Shown: positions 37,197-51,075 of the stretch, one piece after another
How the letters are laid out: every line of letters starts with the position of its first letter
Position numbering within the stretch: position 1 is the stretch's first letter
NCBI RefSeq assembly: GCF_008831285.2
Contig: NC_045140.1
Coordinates: 9,360,505-9,424,504, forward strand
Direction of reading: 5' to 3'
Length of the DNA stretch: 64,000 nt
Source: Nymphaea colorata
Lineage: Eukaryota > Streptophyta > Magnoliopsida > Nymphaeales > Nymphaeaceae
Notes under the pieces: generated by a model
Database searches by the model: none
What the model saw: only the letters and a program-made list of their open reading frames with translations
Told to the model about the DNA's origin: nothing
Position numbers and translations under genes: made by a program

Positions 37197-38252
37197 AAGT
37201 CACGAGATGATCTTTTTTTTTATTTGAAAAACTTGCTCAAGTTTTGAGTCAATAACAACAAAATACCTCAACTTTTAGGGGTGCACAAAAGGATCCTCAC
37301 CATTTGATAGATATTCACAAATGACCACATTTGTGACTGTTTCCAATGGAAAAGGGTACACGATAAACAAATTTACTAAACTAATCTTTATAGGTTAATG
37401 AATGGATCCACAACCCAATTTTAGAACAAAAAAGATTTCTTGTACTACTATTCTGACCTTTTTATGTCTCGTCTCATTTTCCGGCATCTACTTCCGACCA
37501 ACTCTTTAGGTATCTCTCGCCAAATTTTCCGGCACCTATAGCCGACTCTATCTCTGTCTTTCTGGTTTTATGGTAAGGAGTGCTGGTTCAGCGTTGGCAT
37601 TGTTTTTGGCAGAGCAGCAAAGAGAAAATTTTTACAAGTGATGCAGTAACTGGTGGGAATACCACCTTCTATCTTTCGTTTGAGAAGACCATCGTTTTTC
37701 TGCTTTTATGTGTTGCGATTGTGAATGCTTCTTAGAATGAAGCATATTAGTGCGCATGATATATACACTTTGAATTATCTTTTTGTGGCCGATGCTTATT
37801 GTCAACGCTTCCATTTGTTTGTTGAAATGCCCACAAGAGCATTCAGTGAACAACAGCCTTTATGGTTGTATAAGTAGCTTGTGTCATGTGTTCATTGTGA
37901 TGTAATTTGCAGAGAGAGAGAGAGAGAGCCAGAATCATTGATGTGAATAACAAAGTTTTAGCGAATATATATATAATCTACAAAAATGGAGTGGTGGCTT
38001 TAGTACAGTCATGTCCACAATGGGCCTTTCAAAAGATCCTGCAATATCTGGGCGAGGTGCTGCGTGCTATGCACTGAGCCAAACAGTGCAAAAACCTTTA
38101 ACGGCATCGTCTGAAAAATCACAAACAAAACTATAAATGGAAAGGTAGAACTATGGAACCAGAAAACTTCTCGTCTTTCTTCTGTTCTTGAAAATGGGTA
38201 ATTATTTTCTTCACAACACTGCCACCGAGCAGCTGCTTCCTCTCTTTGTTCC
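36053..38252. other. Intergenic spacer with microsatellites
   Basis: Contains an (AT)n tract at about 37157-37194 and a short (GA)n at 37911-37927. No coding region or RNA gene is supported. The stretch ends at the target site of the hAT element. Confidence 0.5.
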
Positions 38253-38260
38253 CATGTCGG

Positions 38261-39065
38261 TAGGAACGTAATGAGGTCAGGCTAGACTCAAGCTCGCTCG
38301 TATGAGTGCGGCTCGAGCTCAAGTTATAAACGAGTTGAGCTCCAATTCGACTTGGCTCGTTTGTTTTTTATTTCTTCTGTTATGTCTTTTGATTCTCTTA
38401 CTCTTTATTTTTCATTTCTCCATCCCTCTCTTTGTTTCTCTCTTTAAATCATTCTACTACTTTTTATATGAGTGCGGCTCGAGCTTGAGTTATAAATGAG
38501 TTGAGTTCAAGTTACACATGATCGACTTGGCTTGATTGTTTTTTTATTTCTTCTGTTATGTCTTTTCATTCTCTTCCTCTTTTTACTTTCCATTTCTCCA
38601 TCCCTCCCTCTCTCTCTTTGTTTCTCTCTCTCTCTCTTTCATTCTACTACTTTTTCGTCTTCTTCTTCTTCTTCCCACCTCCTCTTTCTATCCTCCCACC
38701 TCTGCTTTCTATCGGGCTGCAACTACAAGTTGCAAACTAGGTAATAGTTTTTTAGTTTCCACACTAGGTTGTATGGATCAGTGTATACTTGATTTTTGAT
38801 GTAAGCAGTAAAATTTAAGTTGATACTGTTCACGTGAATAATTTTTGATGTAGGAATGTTTTTTTTTTTTTTCCATAACTTGAGGAAGACGATGATCATT
38901 ATTCACTGACAAGCTTAAACTAGTCGAGTTTGAGCTCACACTCAGTAAAGCAAGTCGAGCTTGAGCTTGCCTCATAAGGCTCGGCTCGATTTTGAGTTGA
39001 GCTCGATCTGAGAAATATGTGGGTCGAGTAGAGTTTGAGCTGGCTCAGTTTGTTGAACATTCCTA
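38261..39065. mobile_element. Non-autonomous hAT-type element 1 (805 bp)
   Basis: An exact 8-bp duplication CATGTCGG flanks it (38253-38260 and 39066-39073), as hAT transposition produces. The termini are TAGGAACGT at the left and TAGGAATGT as the reverse complement of the right end. Next to both termini are many short GCTCGAGCT/GAGTTGAGC-type repeats in both orientations. Internally a unit beginning TATGAGTGCGGCTCGAGC is duplicated in tandem (38301-38465 and 38466-38657), the second copy with longer CT tracts. No transposase is encoded. The short frames are low-complexity Leu/Ser/Phe strings from the CT-rich interior. Confidence 0.8.
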
Positions 39066-41179
39066 CATGTCGGCGAGTCCGTAAAAGATGATTGCCGAGC
39101 TACTCGGTTCCTCATTGTGCCCACAACATGCTAAGCTTTCCGAATCACAACCTCATTGGCATCCTGGATATCCACTCTTCAAGTGGGATCTAAATTCAAA
39201 TTTTATAATAAATTCAAATTTCATAAGAAAGTACATGCTCTGCCAAACGGTAAGTTTTAATCCTTGATATTTGGCTCAAAACCAGGATTTTGGTGCAACC
39301 AAAATCCACAAAAAAATTTATTTGACTGTCAGGACACTCAAGGGCGTGACTCCATCTCCCCCACAGCTGTTCCAGCTACTTCCTCAATCTCATGGGAATC
39401 TCATAGGCAGACGAAAGGCAATGAGCTGGATGTTGATGATGTGGGTCTTCGTAGGGGAGGGAACGGAGCCCACAGGGGCTTTGGCTTCCCCTCAAATTTT
39501 AAAAACTTTAAAATTTTATATGTAAATGTAAAAAAATTAGTTTAATATATATAAAAATTTAAACTTTTTTGTTTCAACACCTATTAAGATTTTGTAAAAA
39601 GTTTTGAAACTATAATTTGGCCTTGTCACCAAAAAATCCTGCCTCCAGAGTCCGGCCGGCTGTTGAAGGACGATATAAAGAGGGAAAGGTGCATAGATGT
39701 CCATACTGAGTGGATAGGGTGAGGGAGAAGAATAAGGCGAGACCGTGGCTAGGGTTAAAGTTAGGGAGGGTGTGAAGACGAAGGAGGTCGGGAAAGGGAG
39801 GGACTTGATGCTAGTGGTTTTGGATGGGGAAGGGATAGCCCATGGTGAAGATGAATGATGCATATGAGCAGGAAAGAAGACTGACGCTGGTGAGTAGGGA
39901 AGAGAGGGTTTTTCTTCATAGGTATTCACTCTCCTTCTGATTGTTATCGTTGCCTGAAGAGGAACATGGTGGTGCTAAGGTTGAAGGGATAAGCGATGAG
40001 GAGCTGATGGGGATGCCAAGTCTTCTTCCTTCCGTCGACCAATACAATGAGAAGTTCCTTCTCCACCATATGGGGATGCCAAGTCTTCTTCCTTCCGTCG
40101 ACCTATACAATGAGAAGTTCCGTCTCCACCATAAAAGCTTGATATTTTTGTTGGTTTTTTTAAAAGAAAAAGTGCAGTTTAATGTAAAAGATAGTTAATC
40201 AATTAATTTTTACTTTTAGAGTTTAGATTCGCCCGAAAACTTTCAGATTGCATTTGTCCTGCACTATAATGAGTTTCTGTTTCTTGGGTTCCTTTCTTTG
40301 CAGAGAAGACGTTACCAGAGCCACAACACGACTTCAGACTTTAAAATAAACCACAACCACAGTGAGCACCTTAGCCAGCAAATCAAAACACCCACAAAGG
40401 GTGGTGTTAGCTTTTAAGTGTTGATAAGTGCAGGCAAGAATAGTGGTTGTTGGTTGAGAGGATCTACCATGTTCTGAATTGTTATTTTCATAAATGATTT
40501 TATCTAAAACTTTTATAATAGCTTGTTCCTATAGCGTTGCATTTTTTTTCCACGAATTCAACAAACACTGGATCAACATCCAACAGGTTAAATTACAGGA
40601 GAAACAACATGCTCTATCGATGTAAATCTCTGTTCCCGTGATTCCAGGATTAAAATCCTAGTATCAAAATCCCAGGATTTTAATTCTGTTGCTGCCAAAC
40701 ACTACCCAAATTCTTCCATTATAGGAATAGGGTGCCTCCAAAAACACACTGATGCTCACCTTCCGAAATTCAGTAAATGCTAACCTCTTGACTCTCTCCC
40801 CTTCAGCATATAGAGAGACAGAAGGCCCTCTCTCGCCGGCCTTTCTCTCGTCCAGCCCTCTCCTTTTCAAGGAGAGATGGTTTGGGTGATAGTCGTCGGG
40901 ACTCCCTCTATGCCCGATGGGAGGGGCTGGCAGTGATCCTCCTCGTGCACGTCTAATGGTCATGAACAGAAACAACATTCCTGATGTTAGTGGGTATTTT
41001 GTCATAGAAAAAGGGAAAACATTTCCCGTCCATAGTCACTTGTCAATATATGTCAAACATTAGGGTCACATTGTTCACTTCTAAACCTTGAGGGTCTCTT
41101 TGTTATTGTGCAAAACATGAGCGTTGGTGTGTAATTTTTTTTTTTTTGGAGTTTAATGTAGCTGGCTGCCCCTGAAAGC
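39066..41179. other. Intergenic spacer with a 63-bp tandem duplication
   Basis: No recognised gene. A 63-base unit is repeated at 40008-40070 and 40071-40133, differing at only a few bases. Because 63 is a multiple of three, an open frame (39941-40198, +) carries a 21-residue repeat starting MGMPSLLPSVD, but nothing else supports it as a gene. Motifs such as CCAGGATTTT near 39281 and 40671 resemble fragments of small DNA transposons. Confidence 0.5.
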
Positions 41180-44100
41180 GCCAGTGGAGGTTAATTGTAA
41201 TTGTAGCGTGCCCCCCCCTGCTTGTTCTGCCCTCCCCCACATCCCTTGTATTGACACTGTTGTATCTGCTCTGGGTTATGATTCTGTATCCACCTTGCCT
41301 CCCCGTCTTCCCCATCCTCTTCTGCTCAGTTGCCTGGTCCTACCACCAGACCATCTATTTCCCTTCCGGATGCGCTTGCCTCTCTTAGGGTCTCACTTTC
41401 ACATGATCAACTCGACTTCTTGCATTCATCATTTGTTACCACTGCTGTGCCGGTCTCTCACTCTAAGCCATGGCAGGTTGCAGTGGCCTCCATCCTCCCT
41501 CTTGGTGCTGCTAGGACGGCCAACGAGCATCACTTCACATGAGGCTTTCTTGTTGGAATGTGCATGACTTTAGTGCCATTGTCAACGTAGATACCTCTCT
41601 TCTTGGATCTGTCAACATGGATCTTCCTTGCTTATCATGGCAGAGACCAAATAGTCTGTGGTCTCTCATGCCTGTGTTCGTACCTTATTGCGTCAACCAT
41701 CATTTTGGTACTTTGCGGCTAATGGTCCTAAAGACGACATTTTGCTGGCATGGTCTCCACCTCTTATGGGAGTTGTTGTGCATGTTAGTAAATACTCTAT
41801 ATTGTCCATTCTCAATGTCTCTGGCCCAATGGTATGCTCTTAGTTACTACGGCTTATTGTCCTTGCGTTGGGGCCTTGCATGACCAACTATGGACTTGCT
41901 TTGTCTTGCTCGTGAGCTTGCTTCTTCACCATGACTTTTGGCAGAAGACTTCAATTTTTTGTTTACCCTTCTAACTCCTTCTCTCCTCTCGCTTTTGGTC
42001 CATATATGTCTGTCTGTCGCTCATTCGTTGATGAGTTCGGCCTTTTCGATGTGCCTCTAAATAATGAGACATTTACTTGGTCCAACAATAGGAATTTCCC
42101 TATTCTCCGAAGGCTGGACCGTGACTTCCTCTCACCTGAACTATTTTTTGCTTTCCCATTGTCATCCTTGGTTCTCAGACCGAAGCACTTGTCTGATCAT
42201 GCTCCGCTGCTCCTTTCACTTCTTCAGGGTAGGGCTGGATCTAGGCACGTCTTGTTCTGCTTTGAGCTTTGGTGGCTTTGAGATGAGTCCTTTGTGTTTG
42301 CCATCCCTAGGTGGTGGGCCTGTACCATCAATGGTAGGTGGGGTGATTTTAGGCTCTTACATAAGCTGCATTGCATTAAGAGAAAAGTTATTGCCTATAA
42401 ATGCATTTTTTGGAGCGACAAGTTTTATTAAGTGATTGCTTGGGATGATGAGATCTTATCCTTCTAGTCACCTGACAATTTTTCTGCGGATCAGTCTTCC
42501 CACCTCTTATACCTCTAGTACCTTGCTCAAAAGTGGTGGATTAGGGAGTCCATCCACTGGCAGCAGCATTCAAGGTTGGTTTGACTTTCGTATGAAGATT
42601 AGAACTCTAGGTTCTTCCACTTGCCACCTCCCAAAGGTGCCGTCAAACGTTGCTCCAGTCCATGGTCATTTGACACAAGGTATTTTTTGGTGATGACATT
42701 TTCCTAGCTTTGACTACCCATTTCTCTGATTTCTACTCTAAGCCTCTTACTTCCGTGTCCCACTGCCAGACATTCACCTCTTCTTATTTTCTGTATCCTG
42801 CACAATCACTCTTGAGCGGCCTTTCCTACACCAAGAAATCAAGAAAGTTGTTTGGGCCCTCGGCTCTAATAAGGTGCCCAACATTGATGGTTTTTCTATT
42901 GAGTTTTTTCGCACTTTTTGGGAGACTTGTAGCATTGATGTGTTCACGTTCTGTGATGAACTTGCATCGAACTCTATCTTTATGAAGGAATTTAATCAGG
43001 ACACCTACATCCTGGTACCTAAGCATCCTAACCCTACGGATGTCAACTTCTTTTGCCTGATCTCTATCTTAGACACACCCCATAAGATTATTGCAAAGTT
43101 GCTTTCCATGTGGCTTGCGCCTGTTATACCTTCTATCATTAACCCCTCCAGATCAAGGGTCAACGTTTGCATGACGTTTTTGTCCTAGCCAATGAGGTTG
43201 TTCACTCCCTCTACTGTCTACGTCTCCTCTCCTTCATCATTAAGTTGGACATTTTTAAGATATTTGATTAAATTAGTTGGGAGTTCTTATCTGACCCCCT
43301 CACCCACTTGCTTTTCATTCATTGTTTCGGCAGTGGATCATTTTGCTTGTCGGTGGAGCCTAGCTTGCTGTCTCCTTTAATGGGATGTGTGGTGAGTTCT
43401 TCAGTCTCAGTCGCAACCTTCGTCAGGGTTGTTTGTTATCGCCTTTGCTTTTCAACTTGGTTGTGAGTACTTTTCTACTTTATTTCATCACACTACAGCC
43501 ATTGGCTTCTTCACACTACATTCACTCCCCCACTTACAGGCCCCTTCTCTACCATATAGTTTGTTGACAACTTTTTCTTGTTAAGCACTCATTGTCACTA
43601 ACAGGTTGTGAGAACTTGACTCATCATTTGAGTTTTTGAGCTCATCTCAAGTCTTTCTATTAATTCCTCCAAATGTCACATTTCTTTCATTCACACGTAT
43701 TCGGCCATAATACTTTTTGTGGAAGCTTGCTTTGGGTGTACAGTTGCTGGCCTGCCCATGGACTACTTAGGTCTTTAGATTATGCTGCCACCTCCTGCGC
43801 CTCCTTCTGGGACAGAGTGGAGTAGAATCTTGTAGATTGTCTCCAATGTTGACAAAAAGAGCTGCTTTCCCTCTCAGGTTGTATTACCCTTGTTAAGCAT
43901 TGTCTTGCATTTGTCCCCCTCCATGCTCTCATGGTCTTTCGACCTCCGGTAGCTGGCCTAAGAAGGTTTGATAAGATCATTCGTAGCTTCTTCTGAAATG
44001 GAGATTGACCCTCAGATTGCATTGCACATTGGGACATGGTTGCCTTTCCGCATTATGTTAAGGGTGCTGAGGCTACCAACTTAGCCGGGCGTGTGAGTCC

Positions 44101-45080
44101 TCTTTGTGTTATTGTTGGTGGCATTTGACAACTGAGCATTCCTCTCTCGCCTTTTTTATTTCTTCCAAATATAACCTGCCATCCCATAGTGATTGGCATA
44201 TTTTTATTTTTCAAACCTCTCCCTCCAACTTTTGGTGTGGCTTGCTTTCTATCCTTTCCCTTTTTCTCTGACTTGCTGGCCTCCTATCGCTCATCCCCCC
44301 ATCGTGGCTTCTTTTGCCTCCCCGTAGATTCACTTTTTCTTATTGCTACCTGACCTCCTTTGGTTCTTATGCTGCATCGCTCCCACCTCGGTCCTTTTGG
44401 TCTCCTAGCCCTTTTCCTCCTTTCATTGCTTTTGTTTAGCTTTTTCTTGCTGGCCACATCAATACATTTGACCACCTACAAAGCATTGACATTAGTTTAG
44501 CTAACCAGTACCCCCTCTATCTTACTGCGTTTGAGTCTTGGGTTCACCTTTTTACCTTATGCCCTTTCTTCTATAATGTTCTTGCCTCTGCATGACCTTC
44601 CTTTGTTTGTAGCTTTCCAGACCCACCCTCCATTTTCTTTCTTTTCCTTTATTGTCTTTTCCCCCAGCTGCCCTTTTCATGGGGTCGTGTATGGAGGCTG
44701 TGACTTATATACTCTTGGTGGCGTATTTGAGAGGAGCACAACAATAGGGTCTTCAAGGGCACCTCCTCGTCACCGGATTCTATGATACGCATTGTGCGGG
44801 GAGATGTTCACTTTTCTATCGGGCAACAGTACCATCTTTCGCTCGCTGTTGTGTGACTCTGCCACTCCATCTATCAACTCTCTTCCCACCCCTCTTATTA
44901 TACTTTATTGTGCTGCTGTCTTGTATATTTCATTCTTCTATTTTATTTTGTGGTTTGTTCTTGTATCTAAGGACTTCTTGTTCCCAAATTTTGTTAAGCA
45001 TTTCCATTTTATCGGTTCTTTCTCTCTCTCATGTCATATATCATGTAGTCACAACGGCTAATTTATCCAATTACATATTA
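41180..45080 (+). mobile_element. LINE-1 type retrotransposon ORF2, degenerate
   Basis: The endonuclease start is visible at 41539 as MRLSCWNVH, matching the MRL-SWN start of plant L1 ORF2. The GDFN motif survives as EDFN near 41948. FVDEFGLFDVPLNNETFTWSNN and SDHAPLLLSL follow at 42020-42225. The reverse transcriptase region (about 42860-43600) has NIDGFSIEFFRTFWE, FNQDTYILVPKHPNP and LISILDTPHKIIAKLL, then a decayed palm. The rest to about 45080 is a poorly preserved C-terminal region. Several frameshifts and stops make it inactive. The 5' and 3' ends are approximate: no poly(A) tail or target duplication was identified. Confidence 0.8.
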
Positions 45081-46132
45081 CTATAGTAGTTATCACAGCC
45101 TGTGACATTTGAAGACCATAGAGTTATCATTAATTCACGCACAGAATCGGTATTTATCATACAAGTTGCTCTAATAATTTTAACAGATTTAAACAAGGAA
45201 TACAACATCATAGTGACAAATTATAAGGTAATATAAAATAATATAAGAAGCCGATGAGGCATTTAAGACAGCAGCTCCAAACAAAAGAATACAGTTAAAT
45301 TACTCTTTCGCACATGTATATCACTCCTTACAATCGCAACCAAATCTTGCGCTTCCTATTGTGTTAAGAACCTGATGGAAGCCGATAATATTTTCAAAGT
45401 AATATCAAATATTTAACATAGCCTTATAATCTTATCTGGTTTTTATGATTGATCTGATTATGGAAATCTCACCACTCCCTTTTAACCTATGACATACAAT
45501 CGAATTGAGTATGCCAAGGTTGGATAGTACCGGCCATACCAACCAACATCCTTTAGGAGCCTCGGCAAATGCGTGTGCAATTTGGGCATATGACTAAACT
45601 TATGATGTTCTAATAAGCCTTGATTGGTTTGATCTTAGACTAACAACATGACAATTTATATCTATATGTTTCGTCTTCTCAAAGTAAATTAAATCGATTG
45701 CAAATATATAGTGTACCTTGATTATCATAAAGAACTCAGCTGGAGTAGTACTAATAAATTATTTATCTTGAAGTGAGATGTGCTCTTTTTGCTCATTAAT
45801 CCAAATTGGGCTTCAGATTCTTGGGTTCATAGGATTATCCTACAACAATTATTATCACATTTAGATACAAGCCTTTAGGAACCATTTTGGTTCTCATTCA
45901 GCCTAAATCCCCTTTAAATGTTTAAAAGAGATTGCAAAAAATGTTGTGCCACAGTTTCTCTCGCTCATTTGAACTCTCAAACTCTCTTTATTGATCAATC
46001 GATTGGGTTAGCCTAAGGATGGTTTCAATGCTTGTGGCTTTGAAGTGCAGTGAACAATACAAATCTAGTTCCTCTCCTCGTCTCTCTCTTGGTATGTTGA
46101 TCTCTCTCTCTCTCTCTCTCTCTCTCATCCTT
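45081..46132. other. Spacer with a decayed copia RNase H relic (minus strand)
   Basis: On the minus strand around 45750-45640, a decayed reading resembling LYDNQGTLYICNRF followed by EDETYRYKLSCC corresponds to the copia RNase H pattern DNQ-A-hydrophobic ... ERTKHIEIDCH. No LTRs were found nearby. Otherwise AT-rich, ending with a (CT)n tract at 46100-46126. Confidence 0.5.
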
Positions 46133-46700
46133 CACTATAAAAAAACAGGTGTTACTGACGTGTGGAAAAACATGTGTCAGTAAAAATTCATTTTTACTAG
46201 TGTTTCTATCTAAATGTCAGTAAAAGGGAAGCATTACTGACAATTAGTGGATCATCGTCACTAATACCTTTTGCCTTTGCAGACATAAGGAAAAGCTTAT
46301 AGGGGTGAGATATTCACTGGTATAGGTCCACAGAGTGAAAACATACGTGAAGGTGTATATTTATAATAACATGCAAGGATTTGCAGCGTTGAATGTTTTT
46401 TTTTTTGTGTTACCTAAACAATTCTATAGCGGTGATAGTATTTACTAGTATAGGTCAAAGTGGAAACCATAGTGCAGGTGTATGTCTATACTAACGAGTA
46501 AGAATCTGCATCATTTTAAAAAGTCTATAGCAGCGAGAATGTTCAAATATAGGTTCACAAAGTGAAAACTTAGTTTCCATTGTATAGGCCCTTGAAACGT
46601 TAGTAAAGATGTGTTATGTGAAGGAGCCTATAGCAGTGAGAATATTCACCGGCATGAATTGTTATGGTCTTGATTCTTGCATTTGTCTATACGATGTAAT
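46133..46700. mobile_element. CACTA (En/Spm) terminus with subterminal repeats
   Basis: The sequence begins CACTATAAAAAAACAGG and continues with repeated TTACTGAC and GTCAGTAA motifs in both orientations, the layout of a CACTA-superfamily end. It is followed by at least four diverged copies of a unit of about 110-130 bases starting CTATAGCRGTGA (about 46299, 46423, 46528 and 46627). The matching right end was not found in the window. The transposase pieces at 51076 and beyond lie on the same side and may belong to this element. Confidence 0.65.
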
Positions 46701-49531
46701 GCGATTAAAATTCATGTCATAAATTAAGATAAAATCCATGTATTTGTCTCTCATATGCTGATTTTCTCTATCTTTATTGATAAATTATTTTGTTCATGCT
46801 TAGATGCTTAGTTTTTGTGAAAAAGGATGTAAACTACAAACTGATCTTCTTGTTTTTATTTGAGATGCACATACTTGTTGGTAATATTCTTTGTTCTCTA
46901 TTCGAAAGCATGTACAAGCTTACTAGCATGATCAAGTGCATTATCTTGATCAGTTACGGCTTGCTTATATAATGACAACCTCAGCTTGTTCACTAATTTC
47001 TACTTATGCACCATGAAATCATTCATCCTTTTATAATGCATCTCTTGCTTCCATAGGCACTCAAAGAAGCTCAATTACTACACTTTGCCAGATAAACCAT
47101 CATATGCAGGTAGCTCCATTTTTATGATGCAATTGTAGAAGCAGCTCTGAAGTAACAATTAGTATCTTTGTTCTTTTATTGTCATCTTGATTATGTCAAT
47201 TTAGGTTCTAGACTACCGATCTTTGTGTTAACTTACTACAATTTGCTCTTGGACGAATAAAATAAACTATAAAAAAAGCAAGTTCCATTTATTCCAAGGA
47301 TGCATGTAGACTAATAATAAATCAGACTGAGATTTTTAAACTACAAAACTTTGTAAGGCATGATCTGCAGCTTCATAGATCATTAAGTGAAAAATACTAT
47401 TATTTTCATGGATGTGCTTTCCTATCAAAACAACTAATTGCCAAAGACACTAGTTAATAAGAAATGGTGAAGTATTTACTTCTACTGATAGTACGTATGT
47501 TATCAACCCAAATTTTTTTAAAAAGACTATATTTTATTTTCACCCAAACGAAATTCTCAGTTATTTAGATTTAAATTTTTAAACCCTAAGCCCAAAACAA
47601 ATTCGCAACTATTCGATCCAAAATGAATCTCTAAACCCATGTCCAAACCCAAACACCAAGTCAAATTCAAAAACCCAACTTTAGACGTGAGATTCAAATC
47701 CAAAGTTCAACTCTCGGATCCGAATTAAATCCAAAAACCCCAGTTTAGATCCAAATCGAGAATTTCAAACTCAAAATCCAAAGCTGAGATCAAAACAACA
47801 AAATTTGATACTATGAGTGCCGTACGCACATGTGTGGACTTTGCCTATGTTTTATGTTTCGTTCTCGTTTTCGACCTTAAATCGCTCACTAGAGCACGTC
47901 AGTGATAAATTAAACCCAATCTGGATTTGAAACGAGTCCGGAGTCACTCAAAACAGAGTCGACTCCTAATTTGTAACAAAAACCATTTTTGTACACATTT
48001 AAAAAAAATCGTTTTATGCTTTTTATATGAATAGCCCCTTGTTTATTTATTAATTTAATTTAATTTTTTTAAAAGAAAATTTGCACATTGCGCGATTGAG
48101 TGCGCATGCGGCAGTACGTCACACGCCGCTCACCTATGCGGCAGGTGCAATACACCCTTTAATGCACCGTGCACATGCAAATGCACTGAACATGGGCCTG
48201 CACACTTTGCAGACTCAATTTTCAGCTTAAACCCACCCCTTGGGGGGTGGTTTTGGCACTGTTGGGTGGGCATTAGCCTTGCCCACAGCTTAAATGGGTA
48301 TTTGCAGGGCTAATGGCTAATCCCACTTGGTCAAAACCTATTTTAAAAAAAAAAATTTAAATCATTCAACAACACTTGGGAATTCACATGAAAATGTTGT
48401 TACACTAAAAAAAGTTCAAATTTTGAGTTTTAACTCCAAAACTCTCTATAAATACCCTTACAATATTCTCTCTTGGCCGTGTGCTAATTCTTGAGAAACC
48501 TTTAGTATTTTCTCACTTGAAAATCTAGAGTTTTCCTTAGCTCTCTTTTTTCATTTCTCTTTTCTTCTTCTCCAACCTTGGTTGCAAGCTTCTTCAAGTT
48601 CTAACTCTTCAAAGAGTACCAGAAGATCTCTTGGAGAAATATCTTCATCATCTTAGGGCTTCATCTAAGGCAACCCTAGGATCATTTAAAAGAGGAGGCT
48701 CATTCCTATTATCATTCGTATTCAAGGTATTTAGTCTTTCTCTTGTTTTCATTTTATTTTCATTTCCTCTTGCCACCTCCCCATGGCCATGCAAGAAAAC
48801 TCTAATGATTTCCTATCCGGACTCGAGAGCTATATCTTGAGTGCACCGGGAGTATGAGCAAAGTGAAATAAATTTTATTTCTTTATTAATTTTCAAAAAT
48901 ATGATTGTTATATTGCTTTATTCATTGTTCATGCTTGAGATGATGTTCATGTGTGATAGATTAATTTTTCTTAATTAATGAGCAAATGCACAGCGAGAAT
49001 GAGTGTTTGGTTGAGATTTAACTTCATTTTTATGTTGATTTCTGAGGTTCAGATTCGTTCAACTCGGGTAAATCCTTCACGAATATGTACTTGTTAAAAT
49101 GCATCTTCATATCATTCTCACGTTTAGTTTTTTTTTTAATCACCCGATTAGGGACCGCAATGACTGCTTTATTACATTGCTGGATTTTCTTCCATGCTCA
49201 ATGGTAGGAGAAATATAATATCTTGTAACAAACGAAATATTTATAATTTTATGTTTATGTATGAAAATTTGGAGTCATGTTTTTCAAAAGATCTTCGAAA
49301 GGAATAACTCCCCTTTAATGAGGCCTTAGAGACTTAGCTTAGGCTCTTGCATATGCCCAAGTTCATCTCCAACATACATAAAAAAAATGAAAGTCGGATA
49401 TTTTCAAGTTATTTATTGATTTCAATTCTCATGAAGACATATATGTATATATATGTTATATACGTATACGTGCACATTATTATCTCTTTTTGTCATTCTC
49501 TCTTTATGATTCAACATATTCTCTTATGAAT

Positions 49532-49573
<42 letters not shown>

Positions 49574-51075
49574 CTCTCTCTCTCACTCTCTTTATAAGAT
49601 CTTCTTCTCCCTTTTTCATTTGAGTTAATACTTTCTTTTCACAAGCTTTGTTATATATATATATATAAAAGGATACATATCTCCCTATCTTTTTCAATCT
49701 TTTACTTATGATTTTCAAAATCTATTTCTCCCTCTCTATCTCTCAATATTCCTCTTGTATTAAAGTCTTTCCTCTTTCCCATTCTTACGAATATTTTTCT
49801 CCCACGATCTAAGGTTTTTAACTATTCATTTACCGGCTTTACCAAAAGACCAAAACTTGAGCAATGATCCAATATTGGAATCATGCTTGATGGTCTACAA
49901 CCCAATTCCATTTTAAAATTTTTTCTCTTTTTATAAAAATATTTATGACAATCTTATAAATAAACTTAGATGTATGTGATGATAAAAATGTTTTTAGATG
50001 AAGGTTATGGTAGGAATGAATGATTTGCTCCTAATAATGTAGGGTCAATGCATTTATACATCCATATTCACTTAACATCATGAATGATCACAATCACATC
50101 TCTAAAAAAACTGAAGCAAGATGAGATAGAGCTCTCGCTAGGTAGTAACCAAATTAGAACAAAATATCAAACCTACATAAAGTCTTAAGAGAACACTAAA
50201 GTAACTTTTAAAGGTGATTTCAAAGGTTTCCAATTGATATTTGTAAAAATTTCTCAATTCAAAATTTTCTAAATCAAAATGTTTTACACTCTCAAATGAT
50301 TCTTCAAAGCTTCCTAAAAAATTTGAAACATCAAATCTTTAACTTTTTCTCAAACATCACATCACATTTAAAATAAAAAATATTGAAGGAACGGTCAATC
50401 TTCGTACCGATGGGCGAGTCCCTTTCTCTCTCATTTCAAAATAAAACCTTATTTTTCTAGAGCACTCCAAAAAACTAAAATAGAATTTTGGGGATGCAAA
50501 AAATGTACTAATTCATCTGCAAAACCCAGGATTTTTTTTTGAAATGTGCTATTCTACACAATGGTGAGATTTAGTTAAACTAATAGCAAATGAAAGTCTT
50601 ATTCCTTTAGGAAGCCAATTATTAGATTGACAATTTATTTCAAACAATCTAATATGTCAACCCAATTGGTTGTATGCAAAATATGAAGACCATCCTATTA
50701 AGATGTTCATATAGAAGAAAAAAGGAAGGTGGACCTGTACAGCTATTTACCAGTGAGTGTCTTGTGCCATGGAGGGATATCTATCCTGGTCATATTGGAT
50801 GCTAGTATAGAAATTCCTATACTGATTTGCCATTACTATAGCATTCTTGTTTGCTTTCTTTCTTTATACAATAATACATGCTGAAAACGTTTAAAGAAAA
50901 TAAAAAAGTAGTGTTACATGGGACATCATTGATGGTTGCCTTAGAGTCATATGTTTTGTCAAGATAAAGAATCATTTGATGGTACGATAGGAAAGTAGAT
51001 TGCTCTTGTTCCCCTTTTTGGGGTTGACATCTTGCATGATTTTGAACATTGTTTTATTGAAAGAATAATTTTTTA
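46701..51075. other. AT-rich stretch inside or beside the CACTA element; possible promoter-like block at 48430-48850
   Basis: No gene is recognisable. At 48446-48455 a TATA-like CTATAAATAC precedes a CT-rich leader and a 69-codon frame (48631-48840). This resembles an LTR or a transposon promoter, but no second copy was seen in the window. An (AT)n tract lies at 49538-49570, with a CT-rich region around it. The region 47560-47800 is rich in CCCAAA/AAATCC-like degenerate tandem motifs. Confidence 0.4.
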
